NCBI RefSeq assembly: GCF_015319165.1
Contig: NZ_JADIVZ010000007.1
Location: 62,001 to 126,000, forward strand
Origin: Nocardioides acrostichi
GTDB lineage: Bacteria > Actinomycetota > Actinomycetes > Propionibacteriales > Nocardioidaceae
DNA length: 64,000 nucleotides
Reading direction: 5' to 3'
Below the pieces are notes generated by a model that searched no databases, was not told the origin of the DNA, and was given only the letters and a program-made list of their open reading frames with translations. Positions 32,585-41,803 of the stretch are shown in pieces. The position numbers and the translations under genes are program-made. Numbering within the stretch: position 1 is the stretch's first letter; the number at the start of each line of letters is the position of its first letter.

Positions 32585-34027
32585 TCACCACCGGAAGCTC
32601 TCCGAGTGCAGTTGGCTGGACGGCAGCCCGGCGGCGAGGGCGGCGGACACGACCTGCTTCTCCCAGGTGTCCGGGCCGCACAGGTACACGTCACGCTCGG
32701 TCAGGTCGGGGACGAGCCACAGCAGCGCCGTGACGTCGTTGACGCGGTTGAACGCCTCGTCGGCGCCGTGGGCACGAGGCATGAAGGAGTCGTGGGCACG
32801 ACGTCGTCCGGGCAACGTGACCACGCGCAGGCCGCGCTCGGCGGCGAGCAGGTCGAGCTCGGCTGCGAACAGCGGCGCGGAGGTGCAGCGGTGCAGCAGC
32901 ACGGCCTCGCCCGGCGCGTAGTCCAGACCCTCGGCCAGCGACCGCAGCGGCGTGATCCCGATACCCGCCCCGATGAAGGCGACCTTGCGCTGCGTGCGCG
33001 GACGGCTCGAGAGGCGCCCGTAGGGGCCCTCGACGACCACCCGGGTGCCTGGCGTGACGTGCCGCAGCGCGCGCGTGCCGTCGCCGACCACCCGCACGGT
33101 GGCTCGCAGGCTGCGGTCGTCGGGTGCGGCCGAGAGCGAGTACGGGTGCGCCCTCGACCAGCCGGCCCCGTTGAGGAAGCGGAAGGTCAGGAACTGACCG
33201 GCGCGCACCGGCATCCGGTGCAGGTCTCGGCCGGAGAGGTAGACCGACCACACCTCGTCGTCGGCCGCCGACGGCTCACGCACCACGGAGGTGACCCGCA
33301 GGTCGTGCCTCCAGGTGCGGTAGGCCGGGACGCCGAGGCGGAAGGCGACGACGGCGACCGCGGTCGCGCCCCACGCGGTCCACCAGAAGGCGGTGCGAGC
33401 CGCCGAGCCGGTGAACTGCTGCCCCGTCCACAACTGGTGCGGCAGGGCCAGGCCGACGCCGAGGTAGGCGTAGAGGTGCAGCAGGTGCCAGGACTCGTAG
33501 CGCAGCCGGCGGCGCGCCGCGCGGATGCTGGTGAGGACCACCATGACCAGGGCCAGCGCGCCTGCGGTCGCGAGCAGGATGCCCGGGTAGTCGCGGATGA
33601 GGTACCAGACCAGGCCCGGAGTGGCCAGCAGGTCACCCGCGGCGTAGCCCCAGCTGATGAGCACGATGTGCGCGACCATCAGGTTGAAGGACGTGAAGCC
33701 GACCACCCGGTGGATGCGCGCGAGACGGTCCTGCCCCCACGCGCCCTCGAGCACCGGGATCCGGGCCATCAGCAGCACCTGGGTGAGCAGCAGCACCGAC
33801 GCCGCGAGGCCGCTGATGCGTCCCAGCGAGACGAGGGCCTGGTGACCGTCTGCGAGATCACCGATGCCGCCGTCGCCGATCCACCACCAGGCGACCAGAG
33901 CCAGCGCACCGTAGAGGAGCATGCCGCTCAGGAAGCGGGTGACGTGGTCCACCCGGGCCCGGCTGCGGGTCACGGGCAGCAGGGGCGGCAGCTGGGTCCG
34001 TCCGTCGGCCGGGGCGACGGTGGTCAC
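32585..34027 (-). CDS. ferric-reductase-like transmembrane flavoprotein
   Basis: The 480-residue protein has about six membrane helices (residues 30-260) with histidines suited to haem ligation (HRVVGFTSFNLMVAH, SWHLLHLYAYLG, LPHQLW). A cytoplasmic FAD/NAD(P)-binding reductase module follows: HPYSLSAAPD, FIGAGIGITPLRSL and CGPDTWEKQV. This is the FRE/NOX-like arrangement, taking electrons from NAD(P)H across the membrane. With the FMN-binding protein and ApbE downstream it fits the flavin-based extracellular electron-transfer modules described in many bacteria. Its ATG overlaps the stop of the upstream gene (ATGA, 34024-34027). The final acceptor is unknown. Confidence 0.9.
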   Translation of the reverse strand: MTTVAPADGRTQLPPLLPVTRSRARVDHVTRFLSGMLLYGALALVAWWWIGDGGIGDLADGHQALVSLGRISGLAASVLLLTQVLLMARIPVLEGAWGQDRLARIHRVVGFTSFNLMVAHIVLISWGYAAGDLLATPGLVWYLIRDYPGILLATAGALALVMVVLTSIRAARRRLRYESWHLLHLYAYLGVGLALPHQLWTGQQFTGSAARTAFWWTAWGATAVAVVAFRLGVPAYRTWRHDLRVTSVVREPSAADDEVWSVYLSGRDLHRMPVRAGQFLTFRFLNGAGWSRAHPYSLSAAPDDRSLRATVRVVGDGTRALRHVTPGTRVVVEGPYGRLSSRPRTQRKVAFIGAGIGITPLRSLAEGLDYAPGEAVLLHRCTSAPLFAAELDLLAAERGLRVVTLPGRRRAHDSFMPRAHGADEAFNRVNDVTALLWLVPDLTERDVYLCGPDTWEKQVVSAALAAGLPSSQLHSESFRW

Positions 34028-34656
34028 GTGTTCGACCTGGTGCTGGAGTCGGAGCCGGACGAGGGCTGCTGCGACTCCTGCTGCGGAGCCTGCTGGTCGA
34101 ACCCGTCGCGACCGGCGCCGTCACCGCTGAAGTCGTGGTGATCGCCGAAGTCGTGGTCGCCGTCGAGGTCCGGGGGCGTGCCGAAGCCGGGGCTGCCCTG
34201 GCCCGGGACGCCGCTCTCACTGTCTGTCTGTCCGCCCGGCTGGCCGAACTGCTGGCCGCCCGGCTGGCCGAACTGCTGGCCGTTCTGGCCGTTCTGGCCG
34301 TTCTGGCTGGTGGTGAAGCCGGCCTGCTGGAACTCGTCGCCGCTGCTGGCGGTGGCGTGACCGATCGCGAATCCGCCGAGACCGCCCACGGCGAGCAGCC
34401 CCGCGGCAGCCCCGGCGATGCCGGCGCGCCCCCGCGCTGCGGTCGGCACCTTCTCGCGCCAGGAGCGGGGCGTCGCGGCATCACCGCTGGGGGGCGCATC
34501 GGCCCGGGCCCCGGGCACGGTGCTGGGATCCTCGGCCCCGGCCGCGCCGGTGGTGCCCGGTTGCGGCTCCCAGCGCGACCCGCTCGCACCGAGCGGACGG
34601 GTGTCGTCGTGGGAGCCGTACTGGGTGTTCTCGGGGGTGTTGCCGTGGTCTGCCAT
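34024..34656 (-). CDS. single-pass membrane protein with Gln/Gly repeats, first gene of the flavin operon
   Basis: The 210-residue product has a polar cytoplasmic N-terminus of about 75 residues and one membrane helix at about 79-102. Its external tail has GQNGQNGQ and two QQFGQPGG repeats followed by an acidic/His stretch (GDHDFGDHHDFSGD). I do not recognise a family. The stop overlaps the ferric-reductase start, so it belongs to the same translated operon. The His/Asp cluster could bind metal such as iron, which would suit a reductase partner, but that is speculation. Confidence 0.72.
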   Translation of the reverse strand: MADHGNTPENTQYGSHDDTRPLGASGSRWEPQPGTTGAAGAEDPSTVPGARADAPPSGDAATPRSWREKVPTAARGRAGIAGAAAGLLAVGGLGGFAIGHATASSGDEFQQAGFTTSQNGQNGQNGQQFGQPGGQQFGQPGGQTDSESGVPGQGSPGFGTPPDLDGDHDFGDHHDFSGDGAGRDGFDQQAPQQESQQPSSGSDSSTRSNT

Positions 34657-34735
34657 GGCGACACTGTCCGAAGCCAGGCTGGGGCGCTGCTCGGTTCACC
34701 CTGTGCCGCACCTGTGAACGAGGACTCCCCGGTGG

Positions 34736-35251
34736 TCAGTCGGCGGCCCGCGCAGCCCGGCAGAGCTGCTCGTTGGCGTCGCGACTCGCCTGCACCCGCT
34801 CCAGGGTGCGGCGCTGCCGGAGACCGCTGACGACGAGGAGCGCGACGAGACCGGCCTGCACCGCGACGACGACCAGGGCATGGGTACGCTGCGCCGGATC
34901 GGTGACGGCCTGCACGAGCTGCGGCACCGCGAAGAGCACCAGCAGGGCGACGCCCAACCCGCGCGACCAGCGGGCCCCCCGGTCGTGGAGCCGCCGCTCC
35001 AACTGCGCCTGCGTCGCCTCGGAGAAGATCACCGCCGAGCAGACCAGCCGCTCGGGTGCAGCCCGGCCACGCATCACGGCCCGCACGATCGCGAACCGGT
35101 CGCTCCGGTCGAGCTGGTGGCTCTCGTCCATCCACCGCTGTTCGGCCGCATCCCCGCGCGCGAGCCCGGCGAGGCGCCGCACTCCGAGCGAGAGCGCGGC
35201 GAGCACCACGATGCCGAAGGTCGCGAGGTAGCCGATCCGCACGAGGTCCAC
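34736..35251 (-). CDS. three-helix membrane protein, unknown function
   Basis: The 171-residue protein has membrane segments at about 7-27, 100-118 and 127-145. A charged, Arg-rich cytoplasmic loop of about 65 residues lies between the first and second (RWMDESHQLDRSDRFAIVRA). I do not recognise the family. It sits 79 bases upstream of the flavin operon in the same direction and could be its first gene or independent. The 80-base gap to the helicase shows nothing further. Confidence 0.65.
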   Translation of the reverse strand: MDLVRIGYLATFGIVVLAALSLGVRRLAGLARGDAAEQRWMDESHQLDRSDRFAIVRAVMRGRAAPERLVCSAVIFSEATQAQLERRLHDRGARWSRGLGVALLVLFAVPQLVQAVTDPAQRTHALVVVAVQAGLVALLVVSGLRQRRTLERVQASRDANEQLCRAARAAD

Positions 35252-35331
35252 GGGCGCATCGGATCATGTCGGGCCCGGTGTCGCCTCACCTCGCGGGTCA
35301 GCGGCGCCTGGGAGGGAGCGCCTCGACCGGC

Positions 35332-38109
35332 TCACTCCCAACCGCGGCGCATCACGGTGGCGACGTCGAAGGGGTCCGATCCCTGCTGCGCCGCCAGCAC
35401 GCCCGCGCCCTCGGGGGATCCGGTGTACAGCGGCTCGCCGCAGCCGACCCAGTGATCGAGCGCGCGGGCATAGGCGTGCGCACGCGCGGCCCGCGTGCCC
35501 AGGACGGTCGGGACGGCGTGCCACACGACGCCATCCGGGCCGAGCACTCCCCCACGAGCCAAGGCCAGCAGTTCGTCGGCGGAGCGCTCCCGCCCGGTCA
35601 CGACGTGGCGCGGCACCACGTAGCGCGGCGCGACCATCGCCGACAGCGCTTCGTCCAGGGCCACTGCGAACACCTCGGACTCCGCCTCGGGCACGCCGGT
35701 GAGGCGACACCGGTAGACGCCATCGCGATCGACGACCACGCTCACCGCGCCTGCGGCCACCGACACCAGGCCGCACGCGTGCAGGGCATCGGCCACCGCG
35801 GCCGCCATCTGTGCGACGTCCGGCTGGTGTCGAGCGAGCTCCAGCAGCGCGCGCCCCCGAGCGATCTGCGCCGCTCGGGTGCGCCACTCACCCCAACCGG
35901 CCCCGAGGGCGACGACGAGCAGGACGCCGAGCAGCGGCCACGCCACGGCCGCTGCCGCACCGACGACGACCAGCGCGGCAAGGGCCGCGCCCGCCCGGGA
36001 CGCCAGCGCGGAGGGAGCCGAGCCGACCAGGTCGCGCCGCTCCTCCAGGCCGGTGCCCCGCACCACCACCGCCGCCGCCTCGGGCGACAACGAGCCGGCG
36101 GCCTCCACCCGGCGGCGTGGCCGCACCCGTAGCGTGCGCAGCGGGCGGTCGTCGTACGCCTCGCCGACGCGCCACCGCTCTCGGATGCCGGCACGGTCCT
36201 CGGCACGCACGACCATCCGCGCGTTGACGGCGTCGAGGTCGGCGTCGGCAGGGGGCACGTACGGCGAGAACGCCGGGTCGATGTGGGCCACACCGTCGAC
36301 CACCTCGCCCGCCTCGTCGACGCCGAAGTAGCCGGCGTGCTTGCGCACCAGCCGCTGCCAGTCGCGGTCGCCGCGCGGGTGCGCGTCGCTGACGCACACG
36401 ACCGACCAGTTGACCGCGACCTTGTCGGGTCGGGCCGGGTCGGTGCGCAGCGCCCGGCCCCGGGTCTGGACGACGGCGGTCGTCGTCGTGACCGACGTGA
36501 GGTCGACCAGTCCGCTGACGGCTCGGGCGTCCCAGCCCTCGCCGAGCAGACCTCGGGTGCCGACCAGCACCTGGGTGCGGCCGGACTCGAAGAAACGGGT
36601 CACGTGCGGCACCCAGGTGCGGCTGTTCCATGGACCGGTCAGCACGGCGGTGCCGTGCCCGGCACCCGCCACCTCGAGCCGGCCGGCAAGGGCCGGGTCG
36701 ACGGCGCGCACCCGCTCGCGCAGCGCCGCCATCGTCGCCGGAGCACCCGCCACCGTGCGGCCGGTCACCAGCACCGCGCCCTCGCCGGCAGGGTCCGCCA
36801 CCAGCGCCTGGAGCACCGCGTGGGCCGAGCCCGCCTCGGGCGCGAGCACGCCGTCGAGGTCGACCGGCAGCGTCGCCGTGGCGCGTTCGTGATCGCAGAG
36901 CACCAGCAGCCGGCGGTGGTCCCCCCACGCCATCAGCTCGTGCTGCGCGATCTGGACCACCGCGGTGGTCTTGGCCTCCGAGCGGGCCAGCACCCGGTCC
37001 ACCGGCGAGCGGCCGCGGCGCACGCCGCCGCGGGTCAGCACGTAGCCCACCGAGGGCAAGGTGGCACGCACGCGCTCCAGCGCCTGCCGGTCACCCGGCT
37101 CCTGGGAGCGTGCGAGGTGACCGGTGACCCAGTCGTCGACGAGCACGACCCAGTCGTCGGCGGTCGGCTCGCGCCGGTGCTCCTCGGTCGGGCGAGCGCC
37201 GGGCGGCAGCGCGAGCAGTCCGGCGTGGTGCAGCCGCAGCGCGGCGGCGGCCAGCGCGGGCTCGGCCTTGACCACGGCTGGCCAGGACACGGAGGGCCCG
37301 GTCTCTGGGCGACGCTCGACCAGGCGCCGGTCGCACCAGGTGAGAAAGGGCACCGACCCGAAGGCGGGATCGGTCAGCGCCGTCACGAGCTCGTGGAAGC
37401 GCACGGCGCTCCCGTCGACCCAGTCCGATTCCCTCGGGGTGGGTCGCACGAGCCAGACCAGCTCGGCGAACGGCGCCAGGTCGCCTTCGCGGACGACGGC
37501 CGGGATCGAGGTCTCGAACGCCACCGCCCCGAACAACTCCTCGACCAGCGCAGCCTGCTCGGCATCGAGCGCCTCCGGCGGGGTGGCGGTGAGTCCGAGG
37601 ACGCGTGCGTCGGGCAGTAGGTCGAGCAGTTCGGCCAGCAGCCGACCCCACACTTCGAGCAGGTGGTGGCACTCGTCGAGCACCAGCAGCAGCGGCCCCG
37701 CCTCGCGCATCGCCGTGACGAACGCGGTGCCGTTCTCGTGCAGCCGCGACATCAGCGGCGACTCCTCACCCGCCTCGTCCGCCTCGGCATCGGCGTCGAA
37801 GACGGCCACGGCCTGGTAGGTCAGCGACGTGAGGTCGGCCGCGAGGTCGCGCTCGGTGCCGCTGTCGAGGCCGATCGCCCCCGCCGCGGCCGCCCACTGC
37901 GACTGGATCGCGGTGTTGGGCGACAGCACGACCGTACGCACCGCCTCGCGCCGCATCGCCAGTGCCGTCTCGAGCCCGACCCGGGTCTTGCCAGCCCCGG
38001 GCGGCAGCACCACCCAGGCCCTGCGTGCGCCGTCCGACCACGCACGTCGCAGCGCCTCCAGCGCCAGACCCTGGTGCCGTCGCAGCGGTGGCGGACTCTC
38101 GGCACCGAT
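35332..38109 (-). CDS. SF2 DEAD/DEAH-type helicase with apparent ATC start
   Basis: The protein is about 925 residues from the proposed start. It shows LRRHQGLALEALRRAW, Walker A PPGAGKT at 36-42, DECHH motif II and the second RecA-domain motifs LVGTRGLLGEGWD and QTRGRALR. A C-terminal portion has two hydrophobic stretches (AALVVVGAAAAVAWPLLGVL) and an unassigned domain. No ATG, GTG or TTG occurs between the glnE stop and a GTG at 38013 that would begin only four residues before Walker A. An ATC at 38109, with GGGAGGA at the right distance (38117-38123), restores the conserved N-terminus. The frame is the same as glnE and starts one codon after its stop. Function in DNA or RNA remodelling is not defined. 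Confidence 0.75.
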   Translation of the reverse strand: MGAESPPPLRRHQGLALEALRRAWSDGARRAWVVLPPGAGKTRVGLETALAMRREAVRTVVLSPNTAIQSQWAAAAGAIGLDSGTERDLAADLTSLTYQAVAVFDADAEADEAGEESPLMSRLHENGTAFVTAMREAGPLLLVLDECHHLLEVWGRLLAELLDLLPDARVLGLTATPPEALDAEQAALVEELFGAVAFETSIPAVVREGDLAPFAELVWLVRPTPRESDWVDGSAVRFHELVTALTDPAFGSVPFLTWCDRRLVERRPETGPSVSWPAVVKAEPALAAAALRLHHAGLLALPPGARPTEEHRREPTADDWVVLVDDWVTGHLARSQEPGDRQALERVRATLPSVGYVLTRGGVRRGRSPVDRVLARSEAKTTAVVQIAQHELMAWGDHRRLLVLCDHERATATLPVDLDGVLAPEAGSAHAVLQALVADPAGEGAVLVTGRTVAGAPATMAALRERVRAVDPALAGRLEVAGAGHGTAVLTGPWNSRTWVPHVTRFFESGRTQVLVGTRGLLGEGWDARAVSGLVDLTSVTTTTAVVQTRGRALRTDPARPDKVAVNWSVVCVSDAHPRGDRDWQRLVRKHAGYFGVDEAGEVVDGVAHIDPAFSPYVPPADADLDAVNARMVVRAEDRAGIRERWRVGEAYDDRPLRTLRVRPRRRVEAAGSLSPEAAAVVVRGTGLEERRDLVGSAPSALASRAGAALAALVVVGAAAAVAWPLLGVLLVVALGAGWGEWRTRAAQIARGRALLELARHQPDVAQMAAAVADALHACGLVSVAAGAVSVVVDRDGVYRCRLTGVPEAESEVFAVALDEALSAMVAPRYVVPRHVVTGRERSADELLALARGGVLGPDGVVWHAVPTVLGTRAARAHAYARALDHWVGCGEPLYTGSPEGAGVLAAQQGSDPFDVATVMRRGWE

Positions 38110-38112
38110 GGC

Positions 38113-41085
38113 TCAGTCCTCCCAGAAGACGCGATCGACCACCGTGTGCGCCATCCGCATGTGCCGTAGGTGGTCGTCGAACATCGCCTCCGAGGCGCCG
38201 TCGGAATAGCCCAGGATGCTCGCGACGGCCGCCCGCTCGCGCACGTCGCTGGGCACCTGATCGCTGGACTTGCCGCGTACCAGGGTCACCGCGTTGCGCA
38301 TCCGGCTGACGCGGCGCCAGGTGTTCTGGAGCACGGCGGCGTCGTCCGCGGCCAGCAGCCCTGCCTCGACCGCGGCCTCGAGGGCGGCGAGGGTGCGCGG
38401 GGTGCGCAGCCCCGGCACCTCGCCGGCGAAGCGCATCTGGAGCAGTTGCACGGTCCACTCGATGTCGGCCAGCCCGCCGCGCCCCAGCTTGAGGTGGGAC
38501 GACGCGTCGGCGCCGCGCGGCAGCCGCTCGCGCTCGACCCGGCCCTTGATCCGGCGCACCTCGAGCACATCGTCGTCGCCGAGCCCCTCGTGTGGGAACC
38601 GGAGCGGGTCGATGAGGTCGGCGAAGCGCTGCCGCAGGCCCTCGTCGCCGACCACCGCGTCGGCGCGGAGAAGCGCCTGGGCCTCCCACACCTTCGACCA
38701 CTTAGCGTAGTAGGCGGCGTAGGCCTCCAGCGTGCGGACCAGTGGGCCCTGCCGGCCCTCGGGCCGCAGGTCGGCGTCGACCGCGAGCGGAGGGTCGGAA
38801 CCGGGCGAGTTGAGCAGTCGTCGCACCTCGTTGGCCACGTGCTGGGCATAGCCCGCGGCCTCCTGGGCATCGGCACCCGGCTCGGGCTCGTGGACGAACA
38901 GCACATCTGCGTCGCTGGCGTAGGAGAGCTCGAAGCCGCCGTAGCGGCCCATCGCGACGATGGCGAAGCGGCTCGGCGGCCGCTCCAGGTCGCGCTCGGC
39001 GCACCAGGCGGCACTGACGGCCGCGACCGTGGCTTCCAAGGTGGCGTCGGTGATGCGCGAGAGCCCCGCCCCGACGTCGACGACGTCGACGAGGCCCAGC
39101 ACGTCACCGGCGGCCAGCCGGAAGAGCTCGCGGCGCCGCACCGCACGCACCGCCTTCACCGCAGCCTCGGGCGTGTCGCGACGCGCCGCCCCGGCCCCCA
39201 TCTCCTCGGTGAGCGCGTCGGGCCCGAGTGGCGCCAGGTCGCTGCCGAGCAGCCGCACGCCCTGCGGCTCACGTTCGAGCAGGTCGGTGGCGTAGCGCGA
39301 CGTGGCGAGCAGGTGGGCCAGGCGGCTGGCGACCTCGCCCTCGTCGCGCAGCATCGAGAGGTACCAGTGCGAGCGCCCGAGGGCGTCGCTGATGCGGCGG
39401 AAGCCGAACAGCCCCGCATCGGGGTCCGGTCCCTCGGCGAACCACTCCAGCATGGCGGGCAAGATGGCACGCTGGATGCTCGCGGAGCGGGTGACACCGG
39501 CGGTCAGCGCCTCGAGGTGGCGCAGCGCCGCCCTCGGGTCGGCGTACCCCTGGGCCGCGAGCCGATCGCGAGCGGCCGCGGGGGTCAGCCGGGCCTCCTC
39601 GGTGGGGATCCGCGCGACGGCCGCGAGCAACGGCCGGTAGAAGAGCTTCTGGTGCAGCCGGCTGACCTCGATCCGGTGCCGATTCCAGTGCGACTCCAAG
39701 GTCGCGGCCGGACGCTGGAGGTAGCCCATCGAGCGGCCCAGGCGCCGCAGCTCGTCGGAGTCGTCCGGCACCACGTGGAGGCGGCGCAACCCGTAGAGCT
39801 GGATGCGGTGCTCCAACGTGCGCAAGAACTCGTACGACTCACCGAGCGCGGTGCCGTCCTCACGGCCGATGTAGCCGCCCTCGGTCAGTGCGGCCAGGGC
39901 CGACAGCGTCGTGGGCCAGCGGATCGACTCGTCGGTGCGACCGTGCACGAGCTGGAGCAGTTGGACGGCGAACTCGACGTCGCGCAGCCCGCCGGAGCCG
40001 AGCTTGAGCTGGCGTGGGGCCTCCTTGCTCGGGATGTGGTCGATGACGCGGCGGCGCATCGCCTGGGTGTCCTCGACGAATCCGGCGCGCTCCGCGGCCT
40101 GCCAGACCATCGGCCGCGTGAGGTCGACGAAACCCTGGGCGACGGCGAGGTCGCCGGCCACGGCTCGTGCCTTGAGCAGCGCCTGGAACTCCCACGTCTT
40201 GGCCCATCGCTCGTAGTAGCCGCGGTGGCTCTCCAGGGTGCGCACCAGCGGCCCCTGCCGGCCCTCGGGGCGCAGGTTGGCATCGACGGGCCAGATCTCG
40301 CCCTCGCCCGTCGGCTCGGAGCAGATCCGCATCAGGTGCGAAGCGAGCTGGGTGGCGGCCCGGTTGGCGGCGTCGTGGCGCTCGCCGGCCGCCGCGGTCG
40401 GCTCGTAGACGAAGATGACGTCGACATCGGAGACATAGTTCAGCTCGTGGCCACCACACTTGCCCATCGCGACGATCCCGAGCCGGGCGAGAGCGTGCTG
40501 CTCCCCCACGCGCTGCCGCGCCACGGCCAGTGCCGCGTCGAGCGTGGCGGCCGCGAGGTCGCTCAGCTCGGCGGCGGCGTCGTCGACTCCGAGATGGTGG
40601 GCGAGATCTCGCGAGGCGAGCCGCAGCAGCACGCGGCGGTACTCCACCCGCATCGCGTCGAGTGCGTCGCCGTGGGGCACCGAGGCGACCGGCACCTCCG
40701 CGTGCGGGTCGGCGCCCACCACCCGCAGCATGGCCTGCCGCACCGCGTAGGCGGCCGGCCGGGTACAGCCCAGACTCGGATCGGTCAGCTCGCGCCAGTG
40801 CTCGGGGTGGCGGCGCAGGTGGTCGCCCAGGGCCGCGCTCGCGCCCAGCACCGACAGCAGCCGCATCGCCGTGCCGTCGTCGGCTGCCAGCCACTCCAGC
40901 ACCTCGTGACCCTGCGCGGCGACGAGCTCCCCCAGCCCTGCCAGCGCCAGGTCGGGGTCGGCGGTCTGGCCCAGGATCGCCAGCAGTTCCGGGGCCGGTT
41001 CGCCCAGGCTCTCCACGATCCGCAGCGCCTCGTCGGGGTCGGCGAATCCGTAGCGCACGAGGGCGCCACGGCTCACGCCGGTCAT
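38113..41085 (-). CDS. glnE: glutamine synthetase adenylyltransferase/deadenylase
   Basis: The 990-residue protein has two GlnE nucleotidyltransferase halves. The first carries GGHELNYVSDVDVIFVYEP and the second GGFELSYASDADVLFVHEP. Each half is followed by a DANLRPEGRQGPLVRTL or DADLRPEGRQGPLVRTL segment and a helical GlnD_UR-type region. The enzyme attaches and removes AMP on glutamine synthetase I, controlling nitrogen assimilation, usually under PII. Length matches the family. The ATG at 41085 overlaps the amidotransferase stop, and the gene lies in the same direction as glnA2, the order known from mycobacteria. Confidence 0.96.
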   Translation of the reverse strand: MTGVSRGALVRYGFADPDEALRIVESLGEPAPELLAILGQTADPDLALAGLGELVAAQGHEVLEWLAADDGTAMRLLSVLGASAALGDHLRRHPEHWRELTDPSLGCTRPAAYAVRQAMLRVVGADPHAEVPVASVPHGDALDAMRVEYRRVLLRLASRDLAHHLGVDDAAAELSDLAAATLDAALAVARQRVGEQHALARLGIVAMGKCGGHELNYVSDVDVIFVYEPTAAAGERHDAANRAATQLASHLMRICSEPTGEGEIWPVDANLRPEGRQGPLVRTLESHRGYYERWAKTWEFQALLKARAVAGDLAVAQGFVDLTRPMVWQAAERAGFVEDTQAMRRRVIDHIPSKEAPRQLKLGSGGLRDVEFAVQLLQLVHGRTDESIRWPTTLSALAALTEGGYIGREDGTALGESYEFLRTLEHRIQLYGLRRLHVVPDDSDELRRLGRSMGYLQRPAATLESHWNRHRIEVSRLHQKLFYRPLLAAVARIPTEEARLTPAAARDRLAAQGYADPRAALRHLEALTAGVTRSASIQRAILPAMLEWFAEGPDPDAGLFGFRRISDALGRSHWYLSMLRDEGEVASRLAHLLATSRYATDLLEREPQGVRLLGSDLAPLGPDALTEEMGAGAARRDTPEAAVKAVRAVRRRELFRLAAGDVLGLVDVVDVGAGLSRITDATLEATVAAVSAAWCAERDLERPPSRFAIVAMGRYGGFELSYASDADVLFVHEPEPGADAQEAAGYAQHVANEVRRLLNSPGSDPPLAVDADLRPEGRQGPLVRTLEAYAAYYAKWSKVWEAQALLRADAVVGDEGLRQRFADLIDPLRFPHEGLGDDDVLEVRRIKGRVERERLPRGADASSHLKLGRGGLADIEWTVQLLQMRFAGEVPGLRTPRTLAALEAAVEAGLLAADDAAVLQNTWRRVSRMRNAVTLVRGKSSDQVPSDVRERAAVASILGYSDGASEAMFDDHLRHMRMAHTVVDRVFWED

Positions 41086-41780
41086 CGACGGCTCTGCTCG
41101 ACGAGGGCGACGAACGACTGCGCGAGCGGCCGCCACGACGCGACCAGCCGCTCGTGGACGCGGCGGGCGGTGGGCACGAAGGCGCTCGTGCCCGGCCAGC
41201 CGGCCACCAGATCGGCGTCGGCCTCGGGGTGCCACTGCACGCCCCACACGGACGCCGCGAAGCGCGCCGCCTGCACCTCGCCCCCCGGTGCCGAGGCGAG
41301 CCGCACGGCGCCCTCGGGCAGCTGCGCCACGATGTCGCCGTTCCAGTGGACGCCGACCCGGGCGCCGTCTCGGGTCGTCCCGGTGAGACCACCGACCAGC
41401 GGGTCGTCGGTCGCCTCCGGCAGCCAGCCGACCGGCAGCAGGCCGTGCTGGGCCCCCTGCGGATTGCGCACGACCCGGCCCCCGAGCGCCGAGGCGAACA
41501 CCTGGTGGCCCAGGCAGATGCCGAGCGCCGGCACACCCGTGGCCGCGGCCGCACGCACCAGCGCCTTGGTCTGCGGGAACCAGGCGACGTCGTCGTCGGC
41601 GTTGGCCGCACCACCGAGCACCATGAACCCGGCGTGCGCGGTGAGGTCGTCGGGCAGCGGGTCGCCCAGGTGGGCACGCCGCACGTCGAGGTCGCAGCCC
41701 GCCTCACGGAGCCAGTCGCCCACCATGCCCGGCGGGCAGGGATCCTCGTGCTGCACCACCAGCACGCACTTCGCGCTCAT
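41082..41780 (-). CDS. class I glutamine amidotransferase-like protein
   Basis: The 232-residue protein has a full class I triad: Cys in GICLGHQ near residue 90, and His/Glu in VQWHPEAD near 181. The start MSAKCVLVVQHEDPCPPGMV and overall length match the stand-alone GMP-synthase-like amidotransferases, some of which cleave gamma-glutamyl bonds. It lies between glnA2 and glnE and overlaps glnE by four bases (ATGA), so it is translated with that gene. A role hydrolysing a gamma-glutamyl compound made by the neighbouring GlnA2 is attractive but inferred. Confidence 0.85.
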   Translation of the reverse strand: MSAKCVLVVQHEDPCPPGMVGDWLREAGCDLDVRRAHLGDPLPDDLTAHAGFMVLGGAANADDDVAWFPQTKALVRAAAATGVPALGICLGHQVFASALGGRVVRNPQGAQHGLLPVGWLPEATDDPLVGGLTGTTRDGARVGVHWNGDIVAQLPEGAVRLASAPGGEVQAARFAASVWGVQWHPEADADLVAGWPGTSAFVPTARRVHERLVASWRPLAQSFVALVEQSRR

Positions 41781-41803
41781 GCCCCCGACTCCCGACGCCG
41801 CGC

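Noticed and set aside
38011..38013. GTG at 38013 as the helicase start
   Set aside because: It would begin four residues before Walker A, removing the conserved LRRHQ region, and has no ribosome site; the ATC at 38109 fits both requirements better.
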